A stretch of 64,000 nt of DNA from Pseudomonadota bacterium (GTDB lineage: Bacteria > Pseudomonadota > Alphaproteobacteria > Rhizobiales > Aestuariivirgaceae). Both the position numbers and the translations under genes were made by a program. The stretch is from the NCBI GenBank assembly GCA_963205315.1, contig CAUJIO010000062.1, forward strand, positions 1 through 64,000, in the 5' to 3' direction. This document shows positions 46,335 through 54,477 of this stretch, piece by piece (within the stretch, counting starts at the first letter, position 1; every line of letters begins with the position of its first letter). A model generated the notes under the pieces. It was not told where the DNA came from. It made no database searches and saw only the letters and a program-made list of their open reading frames with translations.

Positions 46335-46634
46335 GTGAGTTTCAGAGTCGTTTTCGTCGCCACAGTTCTTGCCAGCCTCGCTGCTCCGGTTCTCGCCGGA
46401 TCGCCACCGGTGAAATCCAAAGTTACGCCCGACAGCGTCGCCGCCTCTTGCGAGGCGCTCGGCTCACGCGGCGAGGCGCTCAGCAACGGCGCAGGCTGCC
46501 GAAACACCACGACCGGGGCCGCCGTCGTCTGCTCCGGAAATCAGTGCACGGATTATTTTGCCGATCCGCGTTACGCCAAGATCAAATCCATCCTCGATGC
46601 CGGCCGGACGAAACCGCAGAAGGCACCCATCTGA
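46335..46634 (+). CDS. Small secreted Cys-containing hypothetical protein
   Basis: A 99-residue protein with a signal peptide (RVVFVATVLASLAAPVLAG, cleaved near residue 21). The mature part has four Cys (SCEAL, GCRN, VCSGNQC) that could form two disulfides. GTG start with AGGGAG 7 bases before it. No family is recognised. It lies after the metalloprotease gene with a 110-base gap. Confidence 0.65.
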   Translation: MSFRVVFVATVLASLAAPVLAGSPPVKSKVTPDSVAASCEALGSRGEALSNGAGCRNTTTGAAVVCSGNQCTDYFADPRYAKIKSILDAGRTKPQKAPI

Positions 46635-46667
46635 GTCGACGCAACAGCCTTCACCCGCCCGGCGGAT

Positions 46668-47423
46668 TCAAGAGACGCCGGGTCCGGTAATTTCCTTGAG
46701 GAGTTTGCGGAAGATTGCATCGGCAAACTCCTCATAGTCTCTGGCGGTGACCACAAAATGATCGGCACCGCCAGCCACCTTGTTCTGCATGTAGATGCCG
46801 AGCTTGCGCCACTCGTTCTCGATCGCCAGTCCATTGATGGTAATGCCGCGGCCAAGCAGCTTGCCGCGCACGGCGTCGAGCGGCGGTCCGATATTGCCGG
46901 GCCCGTCGGCCGCCACATCGATCACTTTCCGGTTTGCGCGCGGCGCCTGGTCAAGCAGGATTTCGGCGAACAGCAGCATGCTCGAAATCGCCGTCGCGCC
47001 CGGATCGACGCCGCGCAGCGTCGCGGCAACGCTGTCGGCAAAGTTGCGGGCATCTTCGGCAGTCGCAATGACCGTCCACGGCAGGACCGTGACCTGGCTT
47101 TTGCTGCCTGACCAGTGCACCACGCTCACCGCAATCCGCTGCAGGTCGCCTTGAGCGATGGCTTCCATCGTTTCCGGGCGCCGGAACGCCAGCGCCAGCC
47201 CATTCATTTGTAGCGCGAATTCTTCTTCATCGACACTGCCGGAACAATCGAGCGCCACCACAAGCGCCAGATCGACTTGCGCGCTATCGGCCCGGATGGG
47301 CGGGCCCGCCACCGCCATCAGCCAGCCGCAGAACACCGCAACCAGACAGGCCCGAACCACGACTGATTTGCTGAGCGGCTTTCTACGATACGTTATGGCA
47401 GGCAATGACATCGGCTGATTCAT
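46668..47423 (-). CDS. DUF1194 protein, von Willebrand factor A-like, exported
   Basis: A 251-residue protein with an N-terminal signal or anchor helix (VVVRACLVAVFCGWLMAVAG). The VWA fold starts with VDLALVVALDCSGSVDEEEF, whose DxSxS (DCSGS) is the metal-dependent adhesion site, and continues with GDLQRIAVSVVHWSGS, DPGATAISSMLLFAEILL and RKVIDVAADGPGN. DUF1194 proteins are frequent in Hyphomicrobiales and of unknown role. Start at 47423 or 47411 (both ATG, in frame). Confidence 0.87.
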   Translation of the reverse strand: MNQPMSLPAITYRRKPLSKSVVVRACLVAVFCGWLMAVAGPPIRADSAQVDLALVVALDCSGSVDEEEFALQMNGLALAFRRPETMEAIAQGDLQRIAVSVVHWSGSKSQVTVLPWTVIATAEDARNFADSVAATLRGVDPGATAISSMLLFAEILLDQAPRANRKVIDVAADGPGNIGPPLDAVRGKLLGRGITINGLAIENEWRKLGIYMQNKVAGGADHFVVTARDYEEFADAIFRKLLKEITGPGVS

Positions 47424-47453
47424 CCCCGGCGCCGAAAACTGACAAGACGATCT

Positions 47454-49148
47454 TCAATCGCCCAATTCGATGGGCTTTAGGTCCTCAAAGCGGTCGCCGG
47501 GCCCGGGATTGTCGCGTGGGGATTCGCCGCCCAGATGATTCATGATACCCCACACGGCGTTCAACGCGGTCTGCACCGCGCCCTCAACCCAGCCCGGCGT
47601 CCACGATACGCCGTCCCCCGCCATGAACATGCCCTTCTCGTTGGGTGGCATCTCGTCCTGATGGAAGTGGCAGAACATGCGGCGATTGTAGCGGTAGTGG
47701 CCGGGCAGAGCGCCCTTGAAGGCACCGAGGAAATTCGGGTCAGATTCCCATGACACGGTGATCGGGTCGCCGATGATGTGGCTGGCCAGATCGAGGTGAG
47801 GATAGATCTTCTTCAGCGCATCGAGGCAGAGTTCGACCCGCTGCTCCACCGTTTCAGGCAGCATCTTCAGCGCATCGCTCATCCACGAATAGGAAAGGCA
47901 GATGACTCCCGGCTTGTCGTCGCCATTGTCGAAGAGGTATGTGCCGCGCGTCAGCCGGTCGGTGAGCGTCTGGCTCATCAGATCGCGGCCCGTGGCCGGA
48001 TCCTTCTCTTTCCAGAACGGCCGGTCGGTCATCACGAAGGTCTTGGACGACTGCATGTAGCGGGTGCGGTCCAGTGCCATCCACAGTTTTGGTGAGAACA
48101 GGTTTTCCTCGACCTCCATGTTGGTGGTGAGCACCCAACTCTGCACCGTGACGAGGCAGGCCTCGAACAATTTGGTATGGCCCCAGCGGTCGGTAACGGC
48201 GATCTTGTCGCCGGCCACGCGTTCGATGCGCCGGCAGCCGGGCTTTGTTGCACCATCGTGCAACTTCGCCAGCGTCGTGCCCTTGGGCCAATGGACCATC
48301 TTGTCGGGCGAGGAGTTCCACAGCCCGCGCGGCACCTGCTCGACGCCACCCACCATGAAGCGCTGGTTCTCGTCGCAATCGGTGGCGACGACCCGCAGGA
48401 TCTCCAGCATCGAGTTGGGAAAGTCCGAATCCCAGCCGCCGGTGCCGAACCCCACCTGACCGAACACCTCGCGATGACGGAACGACTTCTGGCCGAAGGC
48501 ATAGGATGTCGAAACGAAATCATAGAAGGTGCGGTCATCCCAGATGGGAACGAGCTGGTTCCAGATTTCCTTGACCTTCGCCGTGTCGCGCTCGCGCACC
48601 GCCTGGCGGAGATCGCTGAAAGCGGCGCCTTCCTCCAGCGCCTTGGCCCAGCATTCCTGGATTTCCTTGAAGAACGGCGGCAGCTGCTCGGGCCGCTCGA
48701 CATAGATCGTCTCTCCGCCGAGATCGATGACGGTCGAATTCGATGCCGGATAGGCCAGCGGATTGGGGAAGGGTTTGGAATCGATGCCGAGACTGTTCAC
48801 ATAGTGATAAAAGGCCGTCGACGATTGCGGAAAGCGCATCCCGCCGAGCTCGGCAATGACGCCGCTGGCGCCCTCGAAGGGCTGCGACCTAAGCCGCCCT
48901 CCGATGCGCGCCGACTCGTAGATCACGGGTTTCAGGCCCATCTTCATCAACTCGTAGGCCGCCGTCATTCCCGCCATGCCGGCACCGATGATGGCGACTT
49001 CCGCACCGTGCCGGTCGGCCGGAACCGAGCCCAGCCCGGACGGGTGCTTCAGCCAGTCGTCGAAGGGAAACGGAAAATCCGGACCATACATCGTCATCGG
49101 CTTCGACGTATCGGCTTCAGGCGTGAAAAAGGGGGACGGGGCCGACAT
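47454..49148 (-). CDS. Flavin-dependent amine oxidase / amino-acid monooxygenase family protein
   Basis: A 564-residue FAD enzyme. The dinucleotide motif is VAIIGAGMAGMTAAYELMKMG (GAGMAG at 55-60), followed by ESARIGGRLRSQPF, GGMRFP, and the C-terminal FAD motif GMFMAGDGVSWTPGWVEGAVQTALNAVW. The extended N-terminus and overall layout resemble bacterial tryptophan 2-monooxygenase and lysine monooxygenase more than monoamine oxidase. If a Trp monooxygenase, the product would be indole-3-acetamide; this is not provable from the sequence. No signal peptide. It lies downstream of, and on the same strand as, the small secreted paralogs, behind a terminator. Confidence 0.82.
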   Translation of the reverse strand: MSAPSPFFTPEADTSKPMTMYGPDFPFPFDDWLKHPSGLGSVPADRHGAEVAIIGAGMAGMTAAYELMKMGLKPVIYESARIGGRLRSQPFEGASGVIAELGGMRFPQSSTAFYHYVNSLGIDSKPFPNPLAYPASNSTVIDLGGETIYVERPEQLPPFFKEIQECWAKALEEGAAFSDLRQAVRERDTAKVKEIWNQLVPIWDDRTFYDFVSTSYAFGQKSFRHREVFGQVGFGTGGWDSDFPNSMLEILRVVATDCDENQRFMVGGVEQVPRGLWNSSPDKMVHWPKGTTLAKLHDGATKPGCRRIERVAGDKIAVTDRWGHTKLFEACLVTVQSWVLTTNMEVEENLFSPKLWMALDRTRYMQSSKTFVMTDRPFWKEKDPATGRDLMSQTLTDRLTRGTYLFDNGDDKPGVICLSYSWMSDALKMLPETVEQRVELCLDALKKIYPHLDLASHIIGDPITVSWESDPNFLGAFKGALPGHYRYNRRMFCHFHQDEMPPNEKGMFMAGDGVSWTPGWVEGAVQTALNAVWGIMNHLGGESPRDNPGPGDRFEDLKPIELGD

Positions 49149-49226
49149 GGGGATCTCCTGCGCATTCCGCTACAGGACGACACTAGCCTGAAATCCTGAC
49201 CGCCGTCACCCGACGCCACAAACGGA

Positions 49227-49263
49227 AGAAGCCGGCCGTGGGGGAGGTCACGGGCCGGCTTCT
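49227..49263 (-). terminator. Terminator-like hairpin after the first small secreted protein gene
   Basis: Arms agaagccggccgtg (49227-49240) and cacgggccggcttct (49249-49263), with one bulge. On the minus strand it is followed by TCCGTTT. It separates the paralog gene from the amine oxidase gene. Confidence 0.65.
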
Positions 49264-49337
49264 GTGTCTGCGTGGTTCCGGGGCCAGGTTTGCAGGGGAT
49301 GGGGGAGCCGGAGACCCGCAGGAAAAGGTGAGGTCAA

Positions 49338-49607
49338 TCAGGAGCAGACGACTTCCTTGGTGTAGAAGGTAACTTTCTTGGTGTGCCACTTGTTCCACTT
49401 GGTGTGCTTGATTTTCACCATGTGGCAATCATCGCCCATGACGACATAGTCGTCGTCATAGTAGGCGGGCGAGCCCACCTGGATATAGCCGCCGTCGACG
49501 GCGAAATTGACGTCGAAATTGACCTTGGTCTTGGCCTGCGCGGCAGGTGCCAGCGCCACGCCGATTGCGGCTGCGGCAGTGAGGGCGATGAGTGCATTGC
49601 GGATCAT
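49338..49607 (-). CDS. Small secreted Trp/Lys/His-rich protein, paralog A
   Basis: An 89-residue exported protein: signal peptide MIRNALIALTAAAAIGVALAPAAQA, mature part about 64 residues. The N-terminal part is acidic and Tyr-rich (SPAYYDDDYVVMGDD); the C-terminal part is the shared core CHMVKIKHTKWNKWHTKKV followed by TFYTKEVVC, flanked by two Cys that could form a disulfide. Paralog B at 49871 has the same core. AGGAAAGG ribosome binding site. No known family is recognised. Confidence 0.72.
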   Translation of the reverse strand: MIRNALIALTAAAAIGVALAPAAQAKTKVNFDVNFAVDGGYIQVGSPAYYDDDYVVMGDDCHMVKIKHTKWNKWHTKKVTFYTKEVVCS

Positions 49608-49677
49608 GATGTTGCCTTTCCTGGATTTGGTCTTCGGTGTTGATCACCGTTGATGAAAGCCATTCTGGGCGCATCGT

Positions 49678-49694
49678 GCTGAACCAGTTCTGAG
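49678..49694 (-). promoter_or_regulatory. Conserved element upstream of paralog A
   Basis: On the minus strand CTCAGAACTGGTTCAGC, found with near-identical context upstream of paralog B (50170-50186). It also lies close to a shared TGATCACCG motif. Its conservation across the duplication suggests a promoter or operator. Confidence 0.45.
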
Positions 49695-49744
49695 CAGGCG
49701 GTTTATCTTTTGTTCATCTTCTGGCTTTGGTCCGGCAGGGTATT

Positions 49745-49792
49745 GCTTCAATACAAAACAAGACCGGCCGCAGCGGGGCGGCTGCGGCCGGT
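49745..49792 (-). terminator. Rho-independent terminator of paralog B
   Basis: Perfect 11-bp stem: accggccgcag (49763-49773) and ctgcggccggt (49782-49792), followed on the minus strand by TCTTGTTTTGTATTG. Confidence 0.8.
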
Positions 49793-49870
49793 TGCTTCAC
49801 CTGAGAACCCCGAACCCCGTGAGAGGGGGCTGTTGGTGGGGCCGGAGAACCCAGGTATCTGCGCAAGGAC

Positions 49871-50101
49871 TCAGTGGCAGATGCGCTCCTTGACGAAGAA
49901 GGTAACCTTCTTCGTGTGCCATTTGTTCCACTTGTTATGCTTGACCATGACGGTATGGCACCTGTGTGCCGTGCCGATGATGATGCCGCCGCCACCGAAG
50001 CCAACCCCGATGCTGATATTGGTCTTGGCGTCTGCGGCCGGAACGGCGGCGAAGCCCATCACGGCTGCGGCGGACAGAGCGATAAGGGAGTTGCGGATCA
50101 T
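49871..50101 (-). CDS. Small secreted Trp/Lys/His-rich protein, paralog B
   Basis: A 76-residue exported protein: signal peptide MIRNSLIALSAAAVMGFAAV with cleavage after ADA (about residue 24). The mature part starts with a Gly/Ile strand region (ISIGVGFGGGGIIIG), then the core CHTVMVKHNKWNKWHTKKV followed by TFFVKERIC. The core is about 75 per cent identical to paralog A, while the N-terminal mature parts differ, so the copies have diverged outside the core. AGGAAAG ribosome binding site. Small, basic and probably disulfide-closed; role unknown. Confidence 0.72.
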   Translation of the reverse strand: MIRNSLIALSAAAVMGFAAVPAADAKTNISIGVGFGGGGIIIGTAHRCHTVMVKHNKWNKWHTKKVTFFVKERICH

Positions 50102-50169
50102 GTGACTGGTCTTTCCTGTGTTGCCTCGGTGGTGATCACCGGTGTTGAAAGCGGTTCTAGGGCATGCTG

Positions 50170-50186
50170 GCTGAACCGATTCTGAG
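50170..50186 (-). promoter_or_regulatory. Conserved element upstream of paralog B
   Basis: On the minus strand CTCAGAATCGGTTCAGC, matching the element at 49678-49694 in sequence and in distance to the start codon. Confidence 0.45.
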
Positions 50187-50246
50187 GCCTGCGTTTATCT
50201 GCCGTTCATGTTGCAGGGTCCCCCCAAGCGCTCTATATGGCGGCCC

Positions 50247-51203
50247 ATGACCAGCATCTTCATTGACGGCGAGGCGGGAACCACCGGCCTCCAGATCCGC
50301 GACCGGCTCAAGGGCCGGACCGACATTACGCTTGTCTCGATCGATCCTGAGCGCCGCAAGGATCCGGCGGCGAAGCGCGAACTGCTGAATGCCGTCGACG
50401 TCGCCATCCTCTGCCTGCCCGACGAGGCGGCCAGGGAGGCGGTGGCCATGATCGAGCCGGGCTCGCGCACCCGTGTGATCGATGCGTCAACGGCTTTCCG
50501 TGTGGCCGAAGGCTGGGCCTATGGCATGCCCGAATTGTCGAAGGCGCACCGCAGCCGCATCGCTGGCGCACCCCGCGTCGCCAACCCCGGCTGCTATCCG
50601 CAGGGCATGATCGCCTGCGTCAGGCCTCTCATCGCCGCCGGCATCATGTCGTCCGACTATCCCGTGACCTACAACGCCGTCTCAGGCTATTCGGGCGGCG
50701 GCAAGAAGATGATCGAGGATTACGAGGCAAAGGGCACGAGCGCCTCGCCCTACATGCCCTATGGCCTGACCTTCGCCCACAAGCACCTGCCCGAAATGCA
50801 GGTCTATGCCGAATTGGCCCATGCGCCGATCTTCCAGCCAGCAGTCGGCAATTATGCGCAGGGCATGATGGGCTGCGTGCCGGTCTTCTCCGAGTTGCTC
50901 ACCCGCAAGGCCACGGGCGCTGAAATCCGTGATTGCCTCGCCGCCGCCTATGAAGGATCGGCGATGATCGAAGTCGCACCCTATGCTGAAATCGAGCGTG
51001 GCCCGGACGTGGGCCCCGAGGTGTTGAACAACACCAACCGCATGCGGCTGCATGTCTTCGCCAATGACGTGCGCGGCCATGTGCTGCTGATGTCGATCTA
51101 CGACAATCTTGGCAAGGGCGCCTCGGGTGCCGCCGTCCAGAATCTCAATCTCATGATCGGGGCCGAGGAATCGCTCGGCGTCGATCTCCCAATTGCCGCC
51201 TGA
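50247..51203 (+). CDS. argC: N-acetyl-gamma-glutamyl-phosphate reductase (type 2)
   Basis: NADP-dependent reductase of arginine biosynthesis, 318 residues, the shorter proteobacterial type. N-terminal [19 protein letters not shown] nucleotide site, catalytic Cys116 in [27 protein letters not shown] and [13 protein letters not shown] are present. The ATG at 50247 ([11 protein letters not shown]) is chosen; an ATG at 50208 would add 13 non-conserved residues. It ends 11 bases before leuD, so arginine and leucine genes share a transcript here. Confidence 0.95.
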   Translation: MTSIFIDGEAGTTGLQIRDRLKGRTDITLVSIDPERRKDPAAKRELLNAVDVAILCLPDEAAREAVAMIEPGSRTRVIDASTAFRVAEGWAYGMPELSKAHRSRIAGAPRVANPGCYPQGMIACVRPLIAAGIMSSDYPVTYNAVSGYSGGGKKMIEDYEAKGTSASPYMPYGLTFAHKHLPEMQVYAELAHAPIFQPAVGNYAQGMMGCVPVFSELLTRKATGAEIRDCLAAAYEGSAMIEVAPYAEIERGPDVGPEVLNNTNRMRLHVFANDVRGHVLLMSIYDNLGKGASGAAVQNLNLMIGAEESLGVDLPIAA

Positions 51204-51214
51204 AAGAGGATCAC

Positions 51215-51820
51215 ATGCAAAAGTTCGAGACGCTCACCGGTGTTGCCGCTCCCCTCAACATCGTCAACATCGACACCGACATGATCATCCCGAAGCAGTT
51301 CCTGAAGACGATCAAGCGCACCGGGCTCGGCAAGTCACTGTTCTTCGAGATGCGCTACACCCAGGAAGGCCAGGAACTTCCCGGCTTCGTGCTCAACAAG
51401 CCGGCCTATCGCAAGTCCCAGATCCTGGTGGCGGGCGACAATTTCGGCTGCGGCTCATCGCGCGAGCATGCGCCCTGGGCACTGCTCGATTTCGGCATCC
51501 GCTGCGTGATCTCGACAAGCTTCGCCGACATTTTCTACAACAACTGCTTCAAGAACGGCATCCTGCCGATCAAGGTCTCGCCTGAAGATCTGAAGAAGTT
51601 GATGGACGACGCCGAGCGCGGCAGCAATGCCACCATGACCATCGATCTTCCCAATCAGGAAATCCGCGGTCCCGATGGCGGCAAGGTGAAGTTCGACATC
51701 GACCCATTCCGCAAGCATTGCTTGCTGAATGGCCTTGATGACATCGGCCTGACCATGGAAAAGGCCAGCGCCATCGACAGCTTCGAGAAGAAGCAGGCGG
51801 CCGCGCAAAGCTGGCTGTGA
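51215..51820 (+). CDS. leuD: 3-isopropylmalate dehydratase small subunit
   Basis: Small (swivel) subunit partner of LeuC, 201 residues, normal length. Features: [69 protein letters not shown] ribosome binding site. It directly follows argC and is followed by a hairpin. Confidence 0.97.
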   Translation: MQKFETLTGVAAPLNIVNIDTDMIIPKQFLKTIKRTGLGKSLFFEMRYTQEGQELPGFVLNKPAYRKSQILVAGDNFGCGSSREHAPWALLDFGIRCVISTSFADIFYNNCFKNGILPIKVSPEDLKKLMDDAERGSNATMTIDLPNQEIRGPDGGKVKFDIDPFRKHCLLNGLDDIGLTMEKASAIDSFEKKQAAAQSWL

Positions 51821-51826
51821 GCTTAT

Positions 51827-51849
51827 CCTCATCCGCCGGCCGGATGAGG
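51827..51849 (+). repeat. Hairpin between leuD and the AEC transporter gene
   Basis: cctcatccg (51827-51835) and cggatgagg (51841-51849) with a 5-nt loop. There is no U-tract after it, so it resembles the dispersed palindromic elements of this genome rather than a classical terminator. Confidence 0.6.
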
Positions 51850-51859
51850 GCCTCTCACC

Positions 51860-52807
51860 TTGAACGCCATCCTCAACACTGTTCTCCCGGTCTTCGGCAT
51901 GATCGTGCTGGGCTATGGCCTGACCCGGGCGAGGATTTTTGATGCCGCTGCCGGACGGGGCATCTCGCTTTTCGTCTTCAACGTCGCCATTCCCGCCCTG
52001 CTGTTCAAGACGGTGGCCACCATGGGCGCCCAGCAAGCCGCACCCTGGAGCCTGTGGATTGCCTTTTTCGGCGGACTGGCGATCACCTGGCTCACAACTG
52101 CGTTCGTTGCGCGTTTCTTTGAAACGCTGAAGGGCTCGGGCGGCGCCGTGGCCTCGATGGCCGCCGGCTTCGGCAATCTCGCCATGCTGGGAACGCCATT
52201 GGCACTCGCCCACTTCGGCAATCAGGTGGCCGTGCCGCTGGGCATGATCCTGTCGGTCCACGCGCCAATCCTGTGGTTTGCAGCCATGCTGCATCGGGAG
52301 CTTGCGGTGCACACCGGCTCTTTCTCCCTGGTCCGCACGTCGAAGGACCTGTTCCGCAACCTTGCCACCAACGGCATCGTGCTGGGCCTCATCGCCGGCA
52401 GCCTGTGGCGGCTGACAGGTCTGGGCCTTCACCCGATTGCCGGAACCATGCTGGACATGCTGGCCGATGCCAGCATCCCCACGGCCTTGTTTGCGCTGGG
52501 CGTCTCGCTCTCCGGCTATTCGCTGAAAGGTGCATGGAGCGGCATGTTCGCGCTGATTGGCCTGAAGATGCTGCTGATGCCGCTGCTGGTCTTCATCATG
52601 GTGCGTTACGTCGTAGCCATGCCGCCGATCTGGGCGCAGGTAGCGATCCTCTTTGCAGCCATGCCGACGGGCGCCAACGCCTTCCTCTTCGCCCAGCGCA
52701 ACGAGGAATCGGCGGCCGCCGTCTCGGGTGCGGTGGCGCTCGGCACGGTTCTGGCGGCGGTCACCGTCTCGCCCCTGCTCTATCTCATGGATGCCGGCGT
52801 CATTTGA
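51860..52807 (+). CDS. AEC-family (auxin efflux carrier-like) transporter
   Basis: Inner-membrane transporter of 315 residues with about ten helices. Features: NTVLPVFGMIVLGYGLTRARIF, FVFNVAIPALLFKTVAT, GFGNLAMLGTPLALAHFG, GNLATNGIVLG-type middle and PTALFALGVSLSGYSL, MPTGANAFLFAQR. Bacterial members export or import malate and other small acids; auxin transport is only the family name. TTG start at 51860, the only start giving the conserved N-terminus. It is 39 bases after leuD. Confidence 0.88.
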   Translation: MNAILNTVLPVFGMIVLGYGLTRARIFDAAAGRGISLFVFNVAIPALLFKTVATMGAQQAAPWSLWIAFFGGLAITWLTTAFVARFFETLKGSGGAVASMAAGFGNLAMLGTPLALAHFGNQVAVPLGMILSVHAPILWFAAMLHRELAVHTGSFSLVRTSKDLFRNLATNGIVLGLIAGSLWRLTGLGLHPIAGTMLDMLADASIPTALFALGVSLSGYSLKGAWSGMFALIGLKMLLMPLLVFIMVRYVVAMPPIWAQVAILFAAMPTGANAFLFAQRNEESAAAVSGAVALGTVLAAVTVSPLLYLMDAGVI

Positions 52808-52848
52808 CGGCTGGCAGAAGCCGGCCGGGCCGTGTATGGAGCCACTCC

Positions 52849-53346
52849 ATGCGCAACTTTGTCTTCCGCCATCAACCGCCCGCCACCACCCGCAACGCTC
52901 TGCTCGCGGGGGGCGGTTCCATGTGTGCCGTGGCCGCACTCGGCTTCACGCAGGACCTGGCAGGCCTCACCATGCTGTTTGCACCCTTGGGCGCCACCTG
53001 CGTTCTGCTCTTCGCCGTGCCGCAGAGTCCCTTGTCGCAGCCCGCCCATGTGATCTTCGGTCACGCCCTGGCGGGATTGATCGGCGCGGGAGCGAACTTG
53101 CTGCTGCCCGACAGTATCTGGATCGCAGCCATGGCCGTGGGTTTGGCCATCGCCGGCATGGTCGCCCTGCGCATTACCCATCCACCGGCTGGAGCGACCA
53201 CGCTGGTCTCCTATGCCAGCGGCCATTCGGCGCTGTTCCTTGCCTTTCCCATCCTGTCGGGGGCCGTGGCGCTGGTGTTCTTCGCCACGCTCTACCACCG
53301 CATCACCGGACACGGCTATCCGATTGAAGCCCCGGCCAATACTTGA
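52849..53346 (+). CDS. HPP family integral membrane protein
   Basis: A 165-residue protein with about five hydrophobic segments and the family-naming HPP motif in [20 protein letters not shown], plus [31 protein letters not shown] proteins are linked to nitrite or small-anion transport in some bacteria. The start at 52849 ([11 protein letters not shown]) has GGAG upstream; the frame is open further back inside the AEC gene without coding character. Confidence 0.87.
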   Translation: MRNFVFRHQPPATTRNALLAGGGSMCAVAALGFTQDLAGLTMLFAPLGATCVLLFAVPQSPLSQPAHVIFGHALAGLIGAGANLLLPDSIWIAAMAVGLAIAGMVALRITHPPAGATTLVSYASGHSALFLAFPILSGAVALVFFATLYHRITGHGYPIEAPANT

Positions 53347-53404
53347 TTTTGACCGCCAACAGGTCCATTTTCCGCACCGTTTTTCAACCCCCTCAAGGAG
53401 CCAC

Positions 53405-53623
53405 ATGGCCAAGGAAGAACTGCTCGAATTCGAAGGTACCGTGACCGAACTTCTGCCCAATGCGACCTTTCGCGTGAAGCTCGACAACAACCATGAGATC
53501 ATCGCCCACACCGCCGGCAAGATGCGCAAGAACCGCATCCGCGTTCTCGCCGGTGACCGCGTGATGGTCGAGATGACGCCCTATGACCTGACCAAGGGCC
53601 GCATCAACTACCGGTTCAAATAA
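53405..53623 (+). CDS. infA: Translation initiation factor IF-1
   Basis: A 72-residue S1-like OB-fold factor that binds the 30S A site. The sequence is a full typical IF-1: [20 protein letters not shown], then [19 protein letters not shown], then a KGRINYRFK end. AAGGAG lies 5 bases before the ATG. It is followed after 6 bases by maf and then yacG, an order common in Hyphomicrobiales. Confidence 0.98.
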   Translation: MAKEELLEFEGTVTELLPNATFRVKLDNNHEIIAHTAGKMRKNRIRVLAGDRVMVEMTPYDLTKGRINYRFK

Positions 53624-53629
53624 CAGCCG

Positions 53630-54268
53630 ATGGCGAAAAGCCCCGTCAGGCTGGTTCTTGCCAGCGCGTCGCCGCGGCGATTGCAGCTGCTCGAGCGCGT
53701 GGGGCTGGTACCCGACTTGCTCAATCCCGCCGATGTCGACGAGACACCGCTCAAGCGCGAAACGCCGCGCGCGCTTTCGATCAGGCTGGCGCGGGCGAAG
53801 GCGGAGCGGGCGCTTGAAATGCCGCTGGTTCGGGCCCAGGGCGCCAATGTTTTTGTGCTCGCCGCAGATACCGTCGTCGGCCTCGGCCGCCGCATCCTGC
53901 CCAAGGCCGAGACGGAGGAGCAGGCGCGCGACTGTCTGTCTTTGCTGTCCGGCCGCTCGCACTGGGTCTATTCGACGATCTGCCTCGCCAGCCCCGGCGG
54001 CAAGTTCACCACGCGCTGTGTGGAGACCAAGCTCCGCTTCAAGCGCCTGTCGCGCGAGGACCTCGACAGCTACATCGCCTCCAATGAGTGGAACGGAAAG
54101 GCCGGAGGCTATGCCATCCAGGGCCGCGCTGAGGCATTCGTCCGTATGCTGACAGGTTCTCACTCCGCCGTCGTCGGCCTGCCGCTCTACGAGACGGTGG
54201 CGCTGCTCGAAGGTGCCGGTTATCCGGTTTTCATGACATGGATGACCGGTCCGTCCTCGGACATTTGA
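53630..54268 (+). CDS. maf: Maf-family nucleotide pyrophosphatase
   Basis: House-cleaning pyrophosphatase of 212 residues acting on non-canonical or modified nucleotides. Signatures LVLASASPRRLQLLERVGL, the ADTVVGLGRRILPKA segment and the catalytic/metal region NEWNGKAGGYAIQGRAEAFV are present. It belongs to the infA-maf-yacG block, with short spacings on both sides. Confidence 0.94.
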   Translation: MAKSPVRLVLASASPRRLQLLERVGLVPDLLNPADVDETPLKRETPRALSIRLARAKAERALEMPLVRAQGANVFVLAADTVVGLGRRILPKAETEEQARDCLSLLSGRSHWVYSTICLASPGGKFTTRCVETKLRFKRLSREDLDSYIASNEWNGKAGGYAIQGRAEAFVRMLTGSHSAVVGLPLYETVALLEGAGYPVFMTWMTGPSSDI

Positions 54269-54282
54269 ACGAGGTGGCCTGA

Positions 54283-54477
54283 ATGTCCGATCCCGTTGTC
54301 AGGCTGCGGCCGAAGCGGCCCTGCCCGATCTGCCAGAAACCGTCTCAACAGAAGTATCACCCCTTTTGCTCGAACCGCTGCGCCCAGATCGACCTGAACC
54401 GCTGGTTTGGGGGCAACTATGCGATTCCGGCCGAGGAACAGGAAGAGCCGGGCGAGGAAGACGGCAACAGCCAGTAG
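54283..54477 (+). CDS. yacG: DNA gyrase inhibitor YacG (zinc-binding)
   Basis: A 64-residue protein with the zinc knuckle Cys14, Cys17, Cys29, Cys33 (CPIC ... CSNRC) and the following DLNRWFGGNYAIP, both typical. It has an acidic tail. Small proteins of this family bind and inhibit gyrase GyrB. Ends directly against the convergent RND gene stop. Confidence 0.94.
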   Translation: MSDPVVRLRPKRPCPICQKPSQQKYHPFCSNRCAQIDLNRWFGGNYAIPAEEQEEPGEEDGNSQ

